Part shown: positions 18,134-28,701 of the stretch, piece by piece
Layout: each line of letters opens with the position of its first letter
Position numbering within the stretch: the stretch's first letter is position 1
Assembly: GCA_964371655.1 (NCBI GenBank)
Contig: CAYJOD010000026.1
Span: 9,800-73,799 of the forward strand
Reading direction: 5' to 3'
Length of the DNA: 64,000 nt
DNA from: CAZGSN01 sp964371655
Lineage (GTDB): Bacteria; Desulfobacterota; Binatia; HRBIN30
The notes under the pieces: generated by a model
Database searches by the model: none
What the model was told of the DNA's origin: nothing
Seen by the model: the letters and a program-made list of their open reading frames with translations, nothing else
Program-made: the position numbers and the translations under genes

Positions 18134-19819
18134 ATGTGGCGACAAGTCCGTCGATACGCGGCGCTGGCCTATTACGACACCACCGAGGCGATTCTGCGCC
18201 TGTTCGGCAAACGCCGGCCCTACGGGATCGTCCATCTCGTCCTCAGCGGCGAGCTCGCGGAGCATGCCGTCGAGTACCGGTTGCTCGGCCTGCCGCAACG
18301 CGATCGCGTCGACTACTTCGGTATGCTGACTCAACTGCGCTGGGTGCGCGACGACGCCGCGCTGCGCGCCGTCTTCATTCGCTGCGAACACCTCAATGTC
18401 GGCTGGGCTAAGGTGCAGGAGCTGCGGCGCCTGCTGATGCAAATCCGCGCCGCCGGCAAGACGGTGTGGCTCTACTTTTCCCAACTCGGTCTTCCCGAAT
18501 ACGTTCTCGCCAGCGCTGCCGATCGCATCATCATCGCGCCGGCCGGCACCCTCGATATCACCGGCCTGTCGTCGGAAGTCACCTTCGTCGCCAGTGCTCT
18601 GAAGAAGCTGGGCATCGAGGCCGAGCTGGTTCAGATCGGCAAGTACAAGTCGGCCGCCGAAACCTTCACCCGCTCCGACATGTCGGAGCCGCACCGCGAG
18701 ATGATGGAGAGCCTGGTGCAGGATCTCTATGCGCAGGCGCTGGAGGCAATCGCGGCGGGACGGTCTTTGACGCAGGATCAGGTGCGCGCAAGTTTCGATG
18801 GTGGTCCGTTCACCGCCAGCGAGGCGCAACGTGAGCGGCTCGTCGACGCCCTCCTCTATGAGGACGAAGCCATCGAGCAGCTGAAGGCCCACGCCGGCGA
18901 TCTGCCGATGTTGGAAATGCGCGACTACGCGCGCCGGCGCGGCCGTGCCATGGCCAAGCTGGTGCACTCGCGCGCCGACGGAACCATCGGCGTCGTAAAC
19001 CTTACCGGCACCATCCGCAGCGGCGAGAGCATGCCGGGTCCCGACGCGGCGAGCACATGCGGCAACGAATCGGTGGCGCGCGACTTGAAGGAGCTGCGCG
19101 AGCGCGACGACGTCAAGGCCATCGTGGTTCGGATCTCGAGCGGGGGTGGCTCGGGTCTCGCTTCCGATTTGATCTGGCACGAGGTGCGTCGCAGCGCCGA
19201 CAAGAAGCCCGTCGTCGTTTCGTTCGGCGACGTCGCTGCTTCCGGCGGCTATTACATCGGCGTTGCCGGTAAGCGGGTGTTTGCCGAAGCCGGGACTCTC
19301 ACCGGATCGATTGGCGTGCTCGCTGGCAAGGCGGTGATCAAGGGCCTGCTCGATCAACTCGGGATTACACGAGAAGTGATCAGCCGCGGTCGCAATGCGG
19401 CGCTGCACTCCAGCTACTTGCCCATGACCGCAGACGCGCGCGAACGGCTGCAGGCGGAAGCCCAATTCTTCTACTCGGAGTTCCTCGGCAAGGTTGCCGC
19501 CGGCAGAAACATGAGCGTCGAGGCCGTCGATGCCGTCGGCCAGGGACGGGTGTGGACCGGAAAGCAAGCGCACGAGCTCGGCCTCGTCGACGAGATCGGC
19601 GGACTCGATCGTGCCATCGAAGAAGCGAAGACGCTGGCCGGAATGAAGCGCGACCAGATCGTCCGCATCGATCGCTATCCACACGCGCGCCGTCTGTGGA
19701 AGATGGCGTTCAACCTCACGCCGCCGAGTCTGCAGCTGTCCGAGCTCTTCCCCTGGCTGCAGCATATCGCGACGGAACGCATCTGGGCGGTGCTGCCGTT
19801 CCGTATTCGGTTCTTTTGA
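18134..19819 (+). CDS. sppA: Signal peptide peptidase SppA (67K type)
   Basis: A 561-residue tandem-domain serine protease of the SppA type, which degrades cleaved signal peptides in the membrane. The catalytic lysine is K172 in QIGKYKSAAE and the serine is S370 in AASGGYY; their spacing of 198 residues matches the E. coli enzyme (K209/S409). 'LTGSIGVLAGK' and 'GQGRVWTGKQAHELGLVDEIG' are further family marks. Unlike E. coli SppA, the N-terminus has no obvious transmembrane segment (only a weakly hydrophobic stretch in the first 25 residues), so membrane attachment may be peripheral or through a missed upstream start. Confidence 0.92.
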   Translation: MWRQVRRYAALAYYDTTEAILRLFGKRRPYGIVHLVLSGELAEHAVEYRLLGLPQRDRVDYFGMLTQLRWVRDDAALRAVFIRCEHLNVGWAKVQELRRLLMQIRAAGKTVWLYFSQLGLPEYVLASAADRIIIAPAGTLDITGLSSEVTFVASALKKLGIEAELVQIGKYKSAAETFTRSDMSEPHREMMESLVQDLYAQALEAIAAGRSLTQDQVRASFDGGPFTASEAQRERLVDALLYEDEAIEQLKAHAGDLPMLEMRDYARRRGRAMAKLVHSRADGTIGVVNLTGTIRSGESMPGPDAASTCGNESVARDLKELRERDDVKAIVVRISSGGGSGLASDLIWHEVRRSADKKPVVVSFGDVAASGGYYIGVAGKRVFAEAGTLTGSIGVLAGKAVIKGLLDQLGITREVISRGRNAALHSSYLPMTADARERLQAEAQFFYSEFLGKVAAGRNMSVEAVDAVGQGRVWTGKQAHELGLVDEIGGLDRAIEEAKTLAGMKRDQIVRIDRYPHARRLWKMAFNLTPPSLQLSELFPWLQHIATERIWAVLPFRIRFF

Positions 19820-19961
19820 AGCTCACCGTACAATCGCCGCTACATGGAGCCTAACCCGAACCTAAGAGTCCACAGATGACGCAGATGACACCCGTGGGGA
19901 AACGCGCCTCGCAGTCGAGCCGCATCGAAGGCCACACGAATGCGGTTGGACGCCGCGGCCA

Positions 19962-20099
19962 GCTCCCCTCGCCCGCATTACTTGCGGGAGAGGGTTCGGG
20001 TGAGGGAACCGAGGCGGCACGGATGGGCGGAGCAAACATCGAGAGAAATGGGAGCCCTCATCCCCCGCCCTCTCCCGCAAGTAATGCGGGCGAGGGAGC
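19962..20099. repeat. Inverted pair of GGGAGAGGG-type palindromes
   Basis: A 29-bp block at 19966-19994 recurs as its exact reverse complement at 20068-20096. Each copy is itself a hairpin (CCCGCA TTACT TGCGGG). The CCCTCTCCC/GGGAGAGGG core is the same family as the repeats at 40212 (inside atpF) and 55049. A preceding stretch at 19870-19888, CCACAGATGACGCAGATGA, resembles a half-copy of the CCACGGAT family found at 37844 and 52994. No gene is credible in 19820-20202. Confidence 0.85.
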
Positions 20100-20202
20100 G
20101 CTTCCAAACACCGACGCTGCTCCGGTTGCGGGCGTCGCCTGCGATACGTCAACTGCGGCTTTTCTCGTTGGGGTCCCTTGATCACGTCCGAGGACTTACG
20201 CC

Positions 20203-20486
20203 GTGCCCGTCGCCGCCAAGATCAACTGTCCGGAATGTGACCAGCTGCTGATTCGCAGACCCGGTGGGCTTTGCCCGAGCTGCGGGACCGACGTCCGCGA
20301 CCACGTCCTCAAAGCGAGACGCCGCGAGAAACGAATCGAGCAAGTGGTCGCGGTGATCAGCACGATCCTGGTGCTCGGCGTGTCGCTCACCGTCGGTGGC
20401 TGCACGGTCGTCGAGGGAGTCGTCGTCTATGCCGTCGCCGGGGCGGTGATGTACGCGCTCGCCCAGAGAACTTTCTTCGAACGCAA

Positions 20487-20490
<4 letters not shown>
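20203..20490 (+). CDS. Small zinc-ribbon membrane protein
   Basis: A GTG start at 20203 gives 95 residues: an N-terminal zinc ribbon (CPEC at residues 9-12 and CPSC at 24-27), a basic stretch, then one or two transmembrane segments (VVAVISTILVLGVSLTVGG and VVEGVVVYAVAGAVMYALA). The function is unknown; such proteins may sense or tether at the membrane. The gene overlaps the start of glgB by 4 nt (ATGA), so the two are probably translated together. The start is preceded by GAGGAC. Confidence 0.65.
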
Positions 20491-22679
<2,189 letters not shown>

Positions 22680-22689
22680 GCTAGAGACT

Positions 22690-22735
22690 GAAGATCGGAC
22701 CGATCCGACGGATCGGACAGATCGGTCGGATAGAG
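22690..22735. repeat. Word-type palindromic block (GATCGGAC units)
   Basis: Between glgB and the next gene, the words GATCGGAC, GATCCGAC and GATCGGTC alternate, giving overlapping imperfect palindromes. It is the same class of intergenic low-complexity hairpin as those at 24861, 39641 and 45430, but with a different word. Confidence 0.6.
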
Positions 22736-22800
22736 AAGCGCTTGACTCAACCGCGGACGGCTTCCAAACCAGCACACGCAGGGAAAGCGAGGCGTCGATC

Positions 22801-23970
22801 ATGATCCCAGAAGAGCAGCGGGCACAGCGACCGGAAGACGTGGGTGTTAGCAGCGAACGTCTGGAAGCTTTGTTCGCGCGCACCGGGCGCGATGTTGACG
22901 AGGGCGTGTTGCCGAGTTGCCAGGTGGCGATCGCCCGCCACGGCAAGCTCGCCGGCATGCGCACGTTCGGAAGCGCGGTCCAGGGAGGAAAGGATCAGGC
23001 CGCCGGCGATGGCACATTGTATTGCGTGTTCTCGTGCACCAAGGCTGTCGTCGCTGCGGCGGTCTGGATCCTGATCGAAGAGAAGCTGCTGCGCATCGAG
23101 GAGCGCGTCGCCGACATCATTCCGGAGTTCGGCACCCAGGGGAAAGAGCAGATCACGGTCGAGCAGATTCTGCTGCACGTCGGTGGCTTCCCTTACGCGC
23201 CCTACCGTCCCGAGCACTGGAACGACCGCGACAAGAGACTGGAGGCATTCAGCAAGTGGCGTCTGAACTGGGAGCCCGGCAGCCGTTACGAATACCATCC
23301 GACCTCGGGGCACTGGGTGCTCGCCGAAATCATCGATCGCCGCACCGGCATGGACTACCGCGATTTCATTCGCCAACGCGTGACCGGGCCGTTGGCGTTG
23401 AAGGAATTGTTCATCGGGCTTCCCAAAGAACACGATTGCCGCGTCGCCGAGCTGCGGCAGAAGAGCCCGCCGGTAGAGCCGCCGGGCGGCTGGGGTAACG
23501 TGAGCCCGGATGCGCTGCTCGAGTTCAATCGACCTGAGCTGCGCGCCTTTGGAATTCCCGGTGGTGGCGCGGTTACCGGCGCCGGCGAGCTCGCCCTCTT
23601 CTATCAGGCGCTGGTGAACGGAGGGCAGTCGGCGGACGGCGTGCGCATTCTGAAGCCGGCGACGATCGAGTACGCGCGCATCGTGCGCACCAAGGACTTT
23701 CATCGCGACCCGGTTCTCGGCATGCCGATCAACCGCGGACTGAGCATCGTCATCGCCGGCGACGACGGCAACGCTTATCTACGCGGCTTCGGGCGCAACC
23801 CATCACCGTCGGCGTTCGGGCACGGTGGCGCCGGCGGGCAAGTGGCGTGGGGCGATCCGGACACCGGCATCTCGGTGGGCTACTGCACAAATGGTTTTGT
23901 CGACTGGATGGTGCAAGGGCGGCGCATCACTGCAATCTCGACCCTGGCAGCCGCCTGCGTGGCGGCCTGA
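22801..23970 (+). CDS. Serine beta-lactamase-like hydrolase (class C / EstB type)
   Basis: From the ATG at 22801 the product is 389 residues. The active-site SxxK is S78-x-x-K81 (FSCTKAVV); a tyrosine-containing loop (YEYHPTSGHWVLAE) lies near residue 160 and an HGG triad near residue 342 (SAFGHGGAGG), where beta-lactamases have KTG. This family includes esterases and lactone or amide hydrolases, and without a signal peptide a cytosolic esterase is more likely than drug resistance. It sits 11 bp upstream of an enoyl-CoA hydratase, which suggests a linked role on CoA-derived or ester substrates. Confidence 0.85.
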   Translation: MIPEEQRAQRPEDVGVSSERLEALFARTGRDVDEGVLPSCQVAIARHGKLAGMRTFGSAVQGGKDQAAGDGTLYCVFSCTKAVVAAAVWILIEEKLLRIEERVADIIPEFGTQGKEQITVEQILLHVGGFPYAPYRPEHWNDRDKRLEAFSKWRLNWEPGSRYEYHPTSGHWVLAEIIDRRTGMDYRDFIRQRVTGPLALKELFIGLPKEHDCRVAELRQKSPPVEPPGGWGNVSPDALLEFNRPELRAFGIPGGGAVTGAGELALFYQALVNGGQSADGVRILKPATIEYARIVRTKDFHRDPVLGMPINRGLSIVIAGDDGNAYLRGFGRNPSPSAFGHGGAGGQVAWGDPDTGISVGYCTNGFVDWMVQGRRITAISTLAAACVAA

Positions 23971-23980
23971 GGAGAGCAAT

Positions 23981-24835
23981 GTGAATTACGAGCAGATTCA
24001 ATACGAGGTGTCCGACAGCATTCTGACCATCACCCTGTATCGACCCGACAAGCTCAACGCCTTCACCACGCGCATGCTGCACGAGCTGCTCGACGCCTTC
24101 GATCGCGCCGATGCCGACGACGCCGTGCGCGTTGTCATCGTGACCGGCTCCGGCAAGGCGTTCTGTGCCGGCGCCGACATCTCCACCGGCAGCGAGAATT
24201 TCGCCGGCGGCGAGCAACGCGTGAGCACGGTCGAAGAGCACCGTGATGGTGGCGGCTTGCTGACCCTGCGTATCTTCGAATCGAAAAAGCCGGTGATCGC
24301 GGCGATCAACGGTGCCGCCGTCGGTGTCGGTGTGACGATGACGTTGCCGATGGACGTGCGCATCGCCTCGAGCAACGCTCGTATCGGTTTCGTATTCGCC
24401 AAGCGCGGGATCGTACCGGAGGCCTGCAGCAGCTGGTTTCTGCCGCGCATCGTCGGCATCAGCCAGGCTGCGGAATGGGTCTACACCGGTCGTGTCTTCG
24501 ACGCCGACGAAGCCCTTGCCGGCCGTCTCGTGAGCCGCGTCGTAGCGCCGGAGGCCCTGCTCGATACGGCGCGCGCGATCGCCCGCGAAATGGCGGCGAC
24601 ATCGGCCGTCTCGGTCGCGCTGTCGCGACAGTTATTGTGGAGGATGCTCGGCGCCGATCACCCGATGGAAGCGCACAAGCTCGACTCGGCGTGTATCTAT
24701 TGGACCTCGCAGCACGCCGACGCCGTCGAAGGTGTGATGTCCTTCCTGCAGAAGCGCCCGGCGCAATTCACCATGAGCCCGAGCCAAGACATGCCCCCTT
24801 TCTATCCCTGGTGGCCGCCGAGACCGTTCAAGTAG
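23981..24835 (+). CDS. Enoyl-CoA hydratase/isomerase family protein
   Basis: A GTG at 23981 preceded by GGAGAG gives a 284-residue crotonase. It has the oxyanion motifs 'TGSGKAFCAGADIS' and 'AAINGAAVGVGVTM', then 'GIVPEACSSWFLPRIVG', where the Glu sits at the usual catalytic position. The C-terminal tail (SQDMPPFYPWWPPRPFK) is proline- and tryptophan-rich and unusual. The gene follows the hydrolase so closely that one operon is likely. The substrate is unknown; it is only moderately similar to the hydratase at 10546. Confidence 0.88.
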   Translation: MNYEQIQYEVSDSILTITLYRPDKLNAFTTRMLHELLDAFDRADADDAVRVVIVTGSGKAFCAGADISTGSENFAGGEQRVSTVEEHRDGGGLLTLRIFESKKPVIAAINGAAVGVGVTMTLPMDVRIASSNARIGFVFAKRGIVPEACSSWFLPRIVGISQAAEWVYTGRVFDADEALAGRLVSRVVAPEALLDTARAIAREMAATSAVSVALSRQLLWRMLGADHPMEAHKLDSACIYWTSQHADAVEGVMSFLQKRPAQFTMSPSQDMPPFYPWWPPRPFK

Positions 24836-24860
24836 CGATGCATGACGCCTTCTACGCCGG

Positions 24861-24902
24861 CTCGATTTCAAATCTCAGATCTGAAATTTCAAATCTGAGA
24901 TC
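24861..24902. repeat. AT-rich palindromic word repeat
   Basis: TTTCAAATCT, CAGATCTGAAA, TTTCAAATCT and GAGATCT follow one another, forming overlapping palindromes between two converging genes. It is markedly AT-rich against the surrounding 65% GC and ends at the stop codon of the Rrf2 gene. It may act as a two-way terminator and belongs to the word-type intergenic class. Confidence 0.7.
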
Positions 24903-25361
24903 TCACGCTTTCTTGGCGCGGGCTTTGCGGCGCGGGGGACTCTGGTCGAAGATGGCGCGGGCACCGCGGGGCCGAATCAACAATTCCGCCACGGTGGTTT
25001 CGCGGAATGTCTTCTCGACCTGAGCGGTGGCTTCATCGAGGCGCCGATGCAGGGCGCACAGATTGGTTCCGTGCTCTTTGATCTGCAGCGGACAACTGTG
25101 AATGCGCGGCAGTGGGTCGACGGCATCGACGATTTCGAGGATGGTCATCTCCTCGGGTGCCTTGGCCAAAGCGAATCCGCCGCCGAGGCCGCGCCAGGAG
25201 ACCACTAGGCCGGAGCGTGTCAGTCCCTGCAGGACTTTCGAGAGGTAACCGGCGGGTACCTTGGTCGCGGCGGCGATCTGCTGGTTGGTGTGCGCCTCGT
25301 CGTGGGTTTCCGCCATGAACACGATGGCGCGTAGCGCATACTCGGCGGTTTGAGAAATCAC
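24903..25361 (-). CDS. Rrf2-family transcriptional regulator, probably NO or redox responsive
   Basis: The GTG at 25361 gives 152 residues beginning ISQTAEYALRAIVFMA, the canonical Rrf2 start; AGGGAC and GAGAGG lie just upstream. A winged helix-turn-helix occupies residues 20-75 (NQQIAAATKVPAGYLSKVLQ). Two cysteines (HSCPLQIKEHGTNLCALH), 12 residues apart near residues 90-103, could be cluster ligands. NsrR has three, so the cluster type is unclear. The C-terminus is a basic tail. The divergent neighbour is the NO reductase gene, so it most likely represses norB and responds to NO. Confidence 0.87.
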   Translation of the reverse strand: MISQTAEYALRAIVFMAETHDEAHTNQQIAAATKVPAGYLSKVLQGLTRSGLVVSWRGLGGGFALAKAPEEMTILEIVDAVDPLPRIHSCPLQIKEHGTNLCALHRRLDEATAQVEKTFRETTVAELLIRPRGARAIFDQSPPRRKARAKKA

Positions 25362-25420
25362 TTTGTCCCTACCTCTCGCCGCTTCTCTTACCATCACCGG
25401 CATTGCACCGGTAGACTTGC

Positions 25421-25443
25421 GTTATCTTCGTGAAGTGGATAAC
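25421..25443. promoter_or_regulatory. Candidate Rrf2 operator between the regulator gene and norB
   Basis: GTTATC (25421-25426) and GATAAC (25438-25443) form a perfect 6-bp inverted repeat with an 11-bp centre. It is the only clear dyad in the 155-bp divergent region. TTGCGT at 25417-25422 may be a -35 element for norB, with the right arm acting as part of a -10. Assignment to the Rrf2 protein is inference from position. Confidence 0.5.
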
Positions 25444-25516
25444 TAGACCCAGACATCCAATTTAACGCATGCCGCGATCCGATCGCGAGCCTGCGGAGAA
25501 AAGCGAGGGGTTTGTG

Positions 25517-27814
25517 ATGAGCCACAAGAAGCTTTGGGTCTTGCTCGGGTCGGTGGTAACGTTGTCGTTCCTGACCCTGGGGTACTACGGCGCGGAGATT
25601 TACCGTCAGGCACCGCCCATTCCCGAAACCGTGCGCAGCGCTGACGGCGCCGTGCTCTTCACCGGCCAGATGATCAAGGATGGGCAGAACGTGTGGCAGT
25701 CGTTGGGTGGGCAGCAGCTGGGCAGCGTCTGGGGACATGGGGCCTACGTGGCACCGGACTGGTCGGCGGATTGGTTGCACCGCGAGGCAACCTGGCTGGC
25801 GGACTTCTACGCCCGGCAGGCGAACGGCGGGACTTACGCGCAGGCGGACGAAACGACGCAGGCGCAGCTCCAGGTGCGTCTGCGCAAAGAGATGCGAACC
25901 AACACCTACGACGAGAAGACGGGCGCGCTCGTGGTTTCGCCGGAACGGGCGCAGGCCATCGCCGCGGTTGGCGCCCACTACACCGGACTCTTCGGCAACG
26001 ACCCCGCGCTTGCCTCCTTGCGCAACGCGTACGCGATTCCTGAGAACTCCATCCAGACGGTGGAGCGCCAGAAACTCCTGAACGCTTTCTTCTTCTGGGC
26101 CGCTTGGGTTTGTGGCACCAATCGTCCGGGCGCCACCATCACCTACACCAACAACTGGCCGGCGGAAGCGCTGATCGGTAACGCGGCGCCGCCGGCGATC
26201 ATTCTGTGGTCGGTGTTCAGCTTCGTGGTGCTGCTGGCCGGGATTGGCGGCCTGGTGTGGTACTTCGCCGCTCTGCGACACTCCGAGGAACCGAAGGCCG
26301 TGGTTCCTGAAAGAGATCCACTTTTCTCTCTCACCCCGACGCCGTCGATGGCGGCGACACTCAAGTATTTCTGGGTGGTGGCCGCATTGATCGTGGTGCA
26401 GATCGGTCTGGGCGCGCTCACCGCTCACTACGGCGTGGAGGGGACGGCGTTCTTCGGAATCCCGCTCGGCAAGCACATCCCCTATGCGCTCACGCGCACC
26501 TGGCACACCCAGCTCGGGATCTTCTGGATCGCTACGGCCTGGCTCGCTACCGGGCTGTTCGTGGCCCCCGCGCTGGCGGGCCAGGAGCCGAAGTTCCAGC
26601 GCGCCGGCGTGAACTTCCTCTTCGTCTGCTTGCTGATCATCGTCGTCGGTTCCTTCTTCATGCAGTACCTCTCGATCCACCAGCGCTTGAGCCTCGAGAC
26701 CGGCTTCTGGTTCGGACATCAGGGGTATGAGTACGTGGATCTCGGCCGCTTCTGGCAGATCTTTCTCTTCGTGGGCTTGATCGTGTGGTTGGCCCTGATG
26801 GTGCGCGCGCTGTGGCCGGCCATTAGCCATCCATCGGAGCATCGCAGCATGCTGCTGCTGTTCACCGTTTCCGCGGCCGCGATCGGTATGTTCTACGGGG
26901 CCGGTCTGATGTGGGGACGCCAGACCAACCTCGCGATCGCCGAGTACTGGCGCTGGTGGGTGGTCCACCTCTGGGTCGAGGGGTTCTTCGAGGTCTTCGC
27001 GGCGGCCGTGATTTCCCTTCTGTTCACCCGCCTCGGGCTGCTGCGGGTGAGCACGGCGACCTCCGCTGTTCTGTTCTCGACGGCAATCTTCCTGGGCGGA
27101 GGCGTGCTCGGAACCTTCCATCATCTCTACTTCACGGGAACGCCGACCTCGATCCTCGCCCTCGGGGCGACGTTCAGCGCGCTGGAGATCGTGCCGTTGG
27201 TGCTGGTGGGTTACGAAGCCTATGAGAACCTCGCGCTCAGCCGCTCCAAACCGTGGGTGCAGGAATACAAGTGGCCGATCTATTTCTTCGTCGCGGTGGC
27301 CTTCTGGAACCTGGTCGGCGCCGGCATCTTCGGCTTTCTCATCAATCCGCCGATCGCGCTCTACTTCGTCCAGGGCCTCAACACGACGGCGGTGCACGGG
27401 CATGCCGCGCTCTTCGGGGTGTACGGAATGCTGGCTATCGGCCTGATGCTGTTCTGCTTGAGAAAGTTCTCCGGGCAACAGCAGTGGCACACTCCCGCGC
27501 TACGGGTGGCGTTCTGGTCGCTCAACTTGGGACTCGTACTGATGATTGGGCTGAGCCTGCTGCCGATCGGCATCTTGCAGGCGGTGGCGAGCACGCAGCA
27601 CGGCATGTGGTACGCACGCTCGGCCGACTTCATGCAGGGTGACGTCATGCAGACCCTGCGTTGGATGCGCGCCATCGGCGATAGCGTGTTCGCCGTCGGC
27701 GCCCTGGCGCTGGTCTATTTCATCGTTGGCCTGCAAACCGGCTGGTCCCTGGTTGCCGACTCACAGGCAGCCGAAATTCCGGCCGCGGCCGCGTTGGTGG
27801 ATCGTTCGTATTGA
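25517..27814 (+). CDS. norB: Quinol-dependent nitric oxide reductase (qNor)
   Basis: The ATG at 25517 has GAGGGG six bases upstream and is preferred over the upstream ATG at 25469, which has no site. The 765-residue membrane protein has the extended N-terminal region of qNor (a cytochrome c-like fold without the CxxCH haem motif), then 12 or more helices with the haem-copper oxidase histidines: TRTWHTQLGIFW, WVVHLWVEGFFEVF (with the conserved Glu), LGTFHHLYFTG and VHGHAALFGVYG. It reduces 2 NO to N2O using quinol. No other denitrification gene is in the window, so detoxification of NO is the likely purpose. Confidence 0.95.
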   Translation: MSHKKLWVLLGSVVTLSFLTLGYYGAEIYRQAPPIPETVRSADGAVLFTGQMIKDGQNVWQSLGGQQLGSVWGHGAYVAPDWSADWLHREATWLADFYARQANGGTYAQADETTQAQLQVRLRKEMRTNTYDEKTGALVVSPERAQAIAAVGAHYTGLFGNDPALASLRNAYAIPENSIQTVERQKLLNAFFFWAAWVCGTNRPGATITYTNNWPAEALIGNAAPPAIILWSVFSFVVLLAGIGGLVWYFAALRHSEEPKAVVPERDPLFSLTPTPSMAATLKYFWVVAALIVVQIGLGALTAHYGVEGTAFFGIPLGKHIPYALTRTWHTQLGIFWIATAWLATGLFVAPALAGQEPKFQRAGVNFLFVCLLIIVVGSFFMQYLSIHQRLSLETGFWFGHQGYEYVDLGRFWQIFLFVGLIVWLALMVRALWPAISHPSEHRSMLLLFTVSAAAIGMFYGAGLMWGRQTNLAIAEYWRWWVVHLWVEGFFEVFAAAVISLLFTRLGLLRVSTATSAVLFSTAIFLGGGVLGTFHHLYFTGTPTSILALGATFSALEIVPLVLVGYEAYENLALSRSKPWVQEYKWPIYFFVAVAFWNLVGAGIFGFLINPPIALYFVQGLNTTAVHGHAALFGVYGMLAIGLMLFCLRKFSGQQQWHTPALRVAFWSLNLGLVLMIGLSLLPIGILQAVASTQHGMWYARSADFMQGDVMQTLRWMRAIGDSVFAVGALALVYFIVGLQTGWSLVADSQAAEIPAAAALVDRSY

Positions 27815-27846
27815 AGAGCGAGCCGATTCAGCAGTACACGTGACGG

Positions 27847-27886
27847 AAGCGCCCCTTTCCCGCATGACCGCGGGAAAGGGGCGCTT
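27847..27886 (+). terminator. Strong hairpin terminator after norB
   Basis: AAGCGCCCCTTTCCCGC (27847-27863) pairs perfectly with its complement at 27870-27886 across a 6-nt loop, a 17-bp GC-rich stem 32 bp after the norB stop. The following TGCATTTT is only partly T-rich. Confidence 0.8.
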
Positions 27887-28007
27887 GCATTTTGGCTCAA
27901 CAGGAAATCGCACCCGACGACAAGATGTGCCGATGGGGTACGTCAGTAAAGGCTACGGGGGTGCGGGTCCCAACACCAAATCAATCGGCGCTCGCGCCGC
28001 GTAGGGT

Positions 28008-28158
28008 ATCAGTTTGATCTTTGGAACGATGTCATTCCGAGCGGAAGCGAGGAATCTCGTGTAAGTCGGTCGTGGCGATTGTCGCGCAGCTCGGAAGATT
28101 CCTCGCCACGGAAGTGTGGGATGCTCGGAATGACCAGTAGATCAGAGATCAAACTGAT
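28008..28158. repeat. Nested multi-arm palindromic element, about 150 bp
   Basis: Three concentric perfect inverted repeats are seen: ATCAGTTTGATCT (28008-28020) with 28146-28158, GTCATTCCGAGC (28031-28042) with 28123-28134, and GCGAGGAATCT (28047-28057) with 28096-28106. The GTCATTCCGAGC...GAGGAATCT sequence is a word I recognise from intergenic spaces of many unrelated bacteria. It lies between the convergent norB and rplS genes and would fold into a long, branched hairpin in either transcript. The remaining gap 27887-28237 has no gene. Confidence 0.9.
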
Positions 28159-28237
28159 CATCTTGCGCCGTGCGCCAGGGGCCGTGACCTCTGTGCCAGC
28201 GCCAGGCGGGCTTGGTTGGATCGCGGCGAGGGATGGG

Positions 28238-28588
28238 CTAGCGCGTCGACACTTCTTCTTCGATGCGTGCGGCCTTACCCGAGAGCCCGCGCAGGTAGTA
28301 GAGCTTGGCGCGGCGGACGACGCCCCGGGTGAGGACATCGATCTTGTCGATGCGCGGCGAGTGTACCGGGAAAGTACGCTCGACGCCGATGCCGTAGGAG
28401 ACTTTGCGAACCGTGAAGGTCTCGCGGTTGGCGCCGTTGCTACGTCGCAGGACGACGCCTTCGAACGCCTGCGTACGCTCCTTGTCGCCTTCGACGATCT
28501 TGACGTGCACGCGCACGGTATCGCCGGGCTTGAACCTAGGGATGTCAGATCGCAGCTGTTCTCGTTCGATTGTGTCGATTACGTTCAT
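28238..28588 (-). CDS. rplS: 50S ribosomal protein L19
   Basis: The ATG at 28588 follows AGAGGTA six bases upstream and gives 116 residues starting MNVIDTIEREQLRSDIPRF. Family marks include PGDTVRVHVKIVEGDKERTQ and GIGVERTFPVHSPRIDKI. L19 lies at the subunit interface. It is the last gene of the ffh-to-rplS block. The upstream gap (28606-28640) holds a word-type repeat, CGGGGTTCGGGATTCGAGGG-like. Confidence 0.97.
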   Translation of the reverse strand: MNVIDTIEREQLRSDIPRFKPGDTVRVHVKIVEGDKERTQAFEGVVLRRSNGANRETFTVRKVSYGIGVERTFPVHSPRIDKIDVLTRGVVRRAKLYYLRGLSGKAARIEEEVSTR

Positions 28589-28605
28589 CGCGGTACCTCT
28601 TTCGA

Positions 28606-28640
28606 TCCGGGGTTCGGGATTCGAGGGTCCGAGGTCCGTG
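28606..28640. repeat. Short word repeat upstream of rplS
   Basis: The words GGGGTTCGGG, ATTCGAGGG and TCCGAGGTCC follow each other in the 113-bp gap between the SPOUT methyltransferase gene and rplS. It would be transcribed in the leader of rplS. Same class as 10445, 37709 and 58112. Confidence 0.45.
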
Positions 28641-28701
28641 AACGGCACGACCAGACCCAAGACGCCTTCGACCTTGTCCTCTTTGAAAAGGGACGGCCCT
28701 T

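Noticed and set aside
19876..20181. 101-residue open frame between sppA and the zinc-ribbon gene
   Set aside because: It is simply the translation of the two inverted GGGAGAGGG palindromes and their spacer; no start signal or conserved character.
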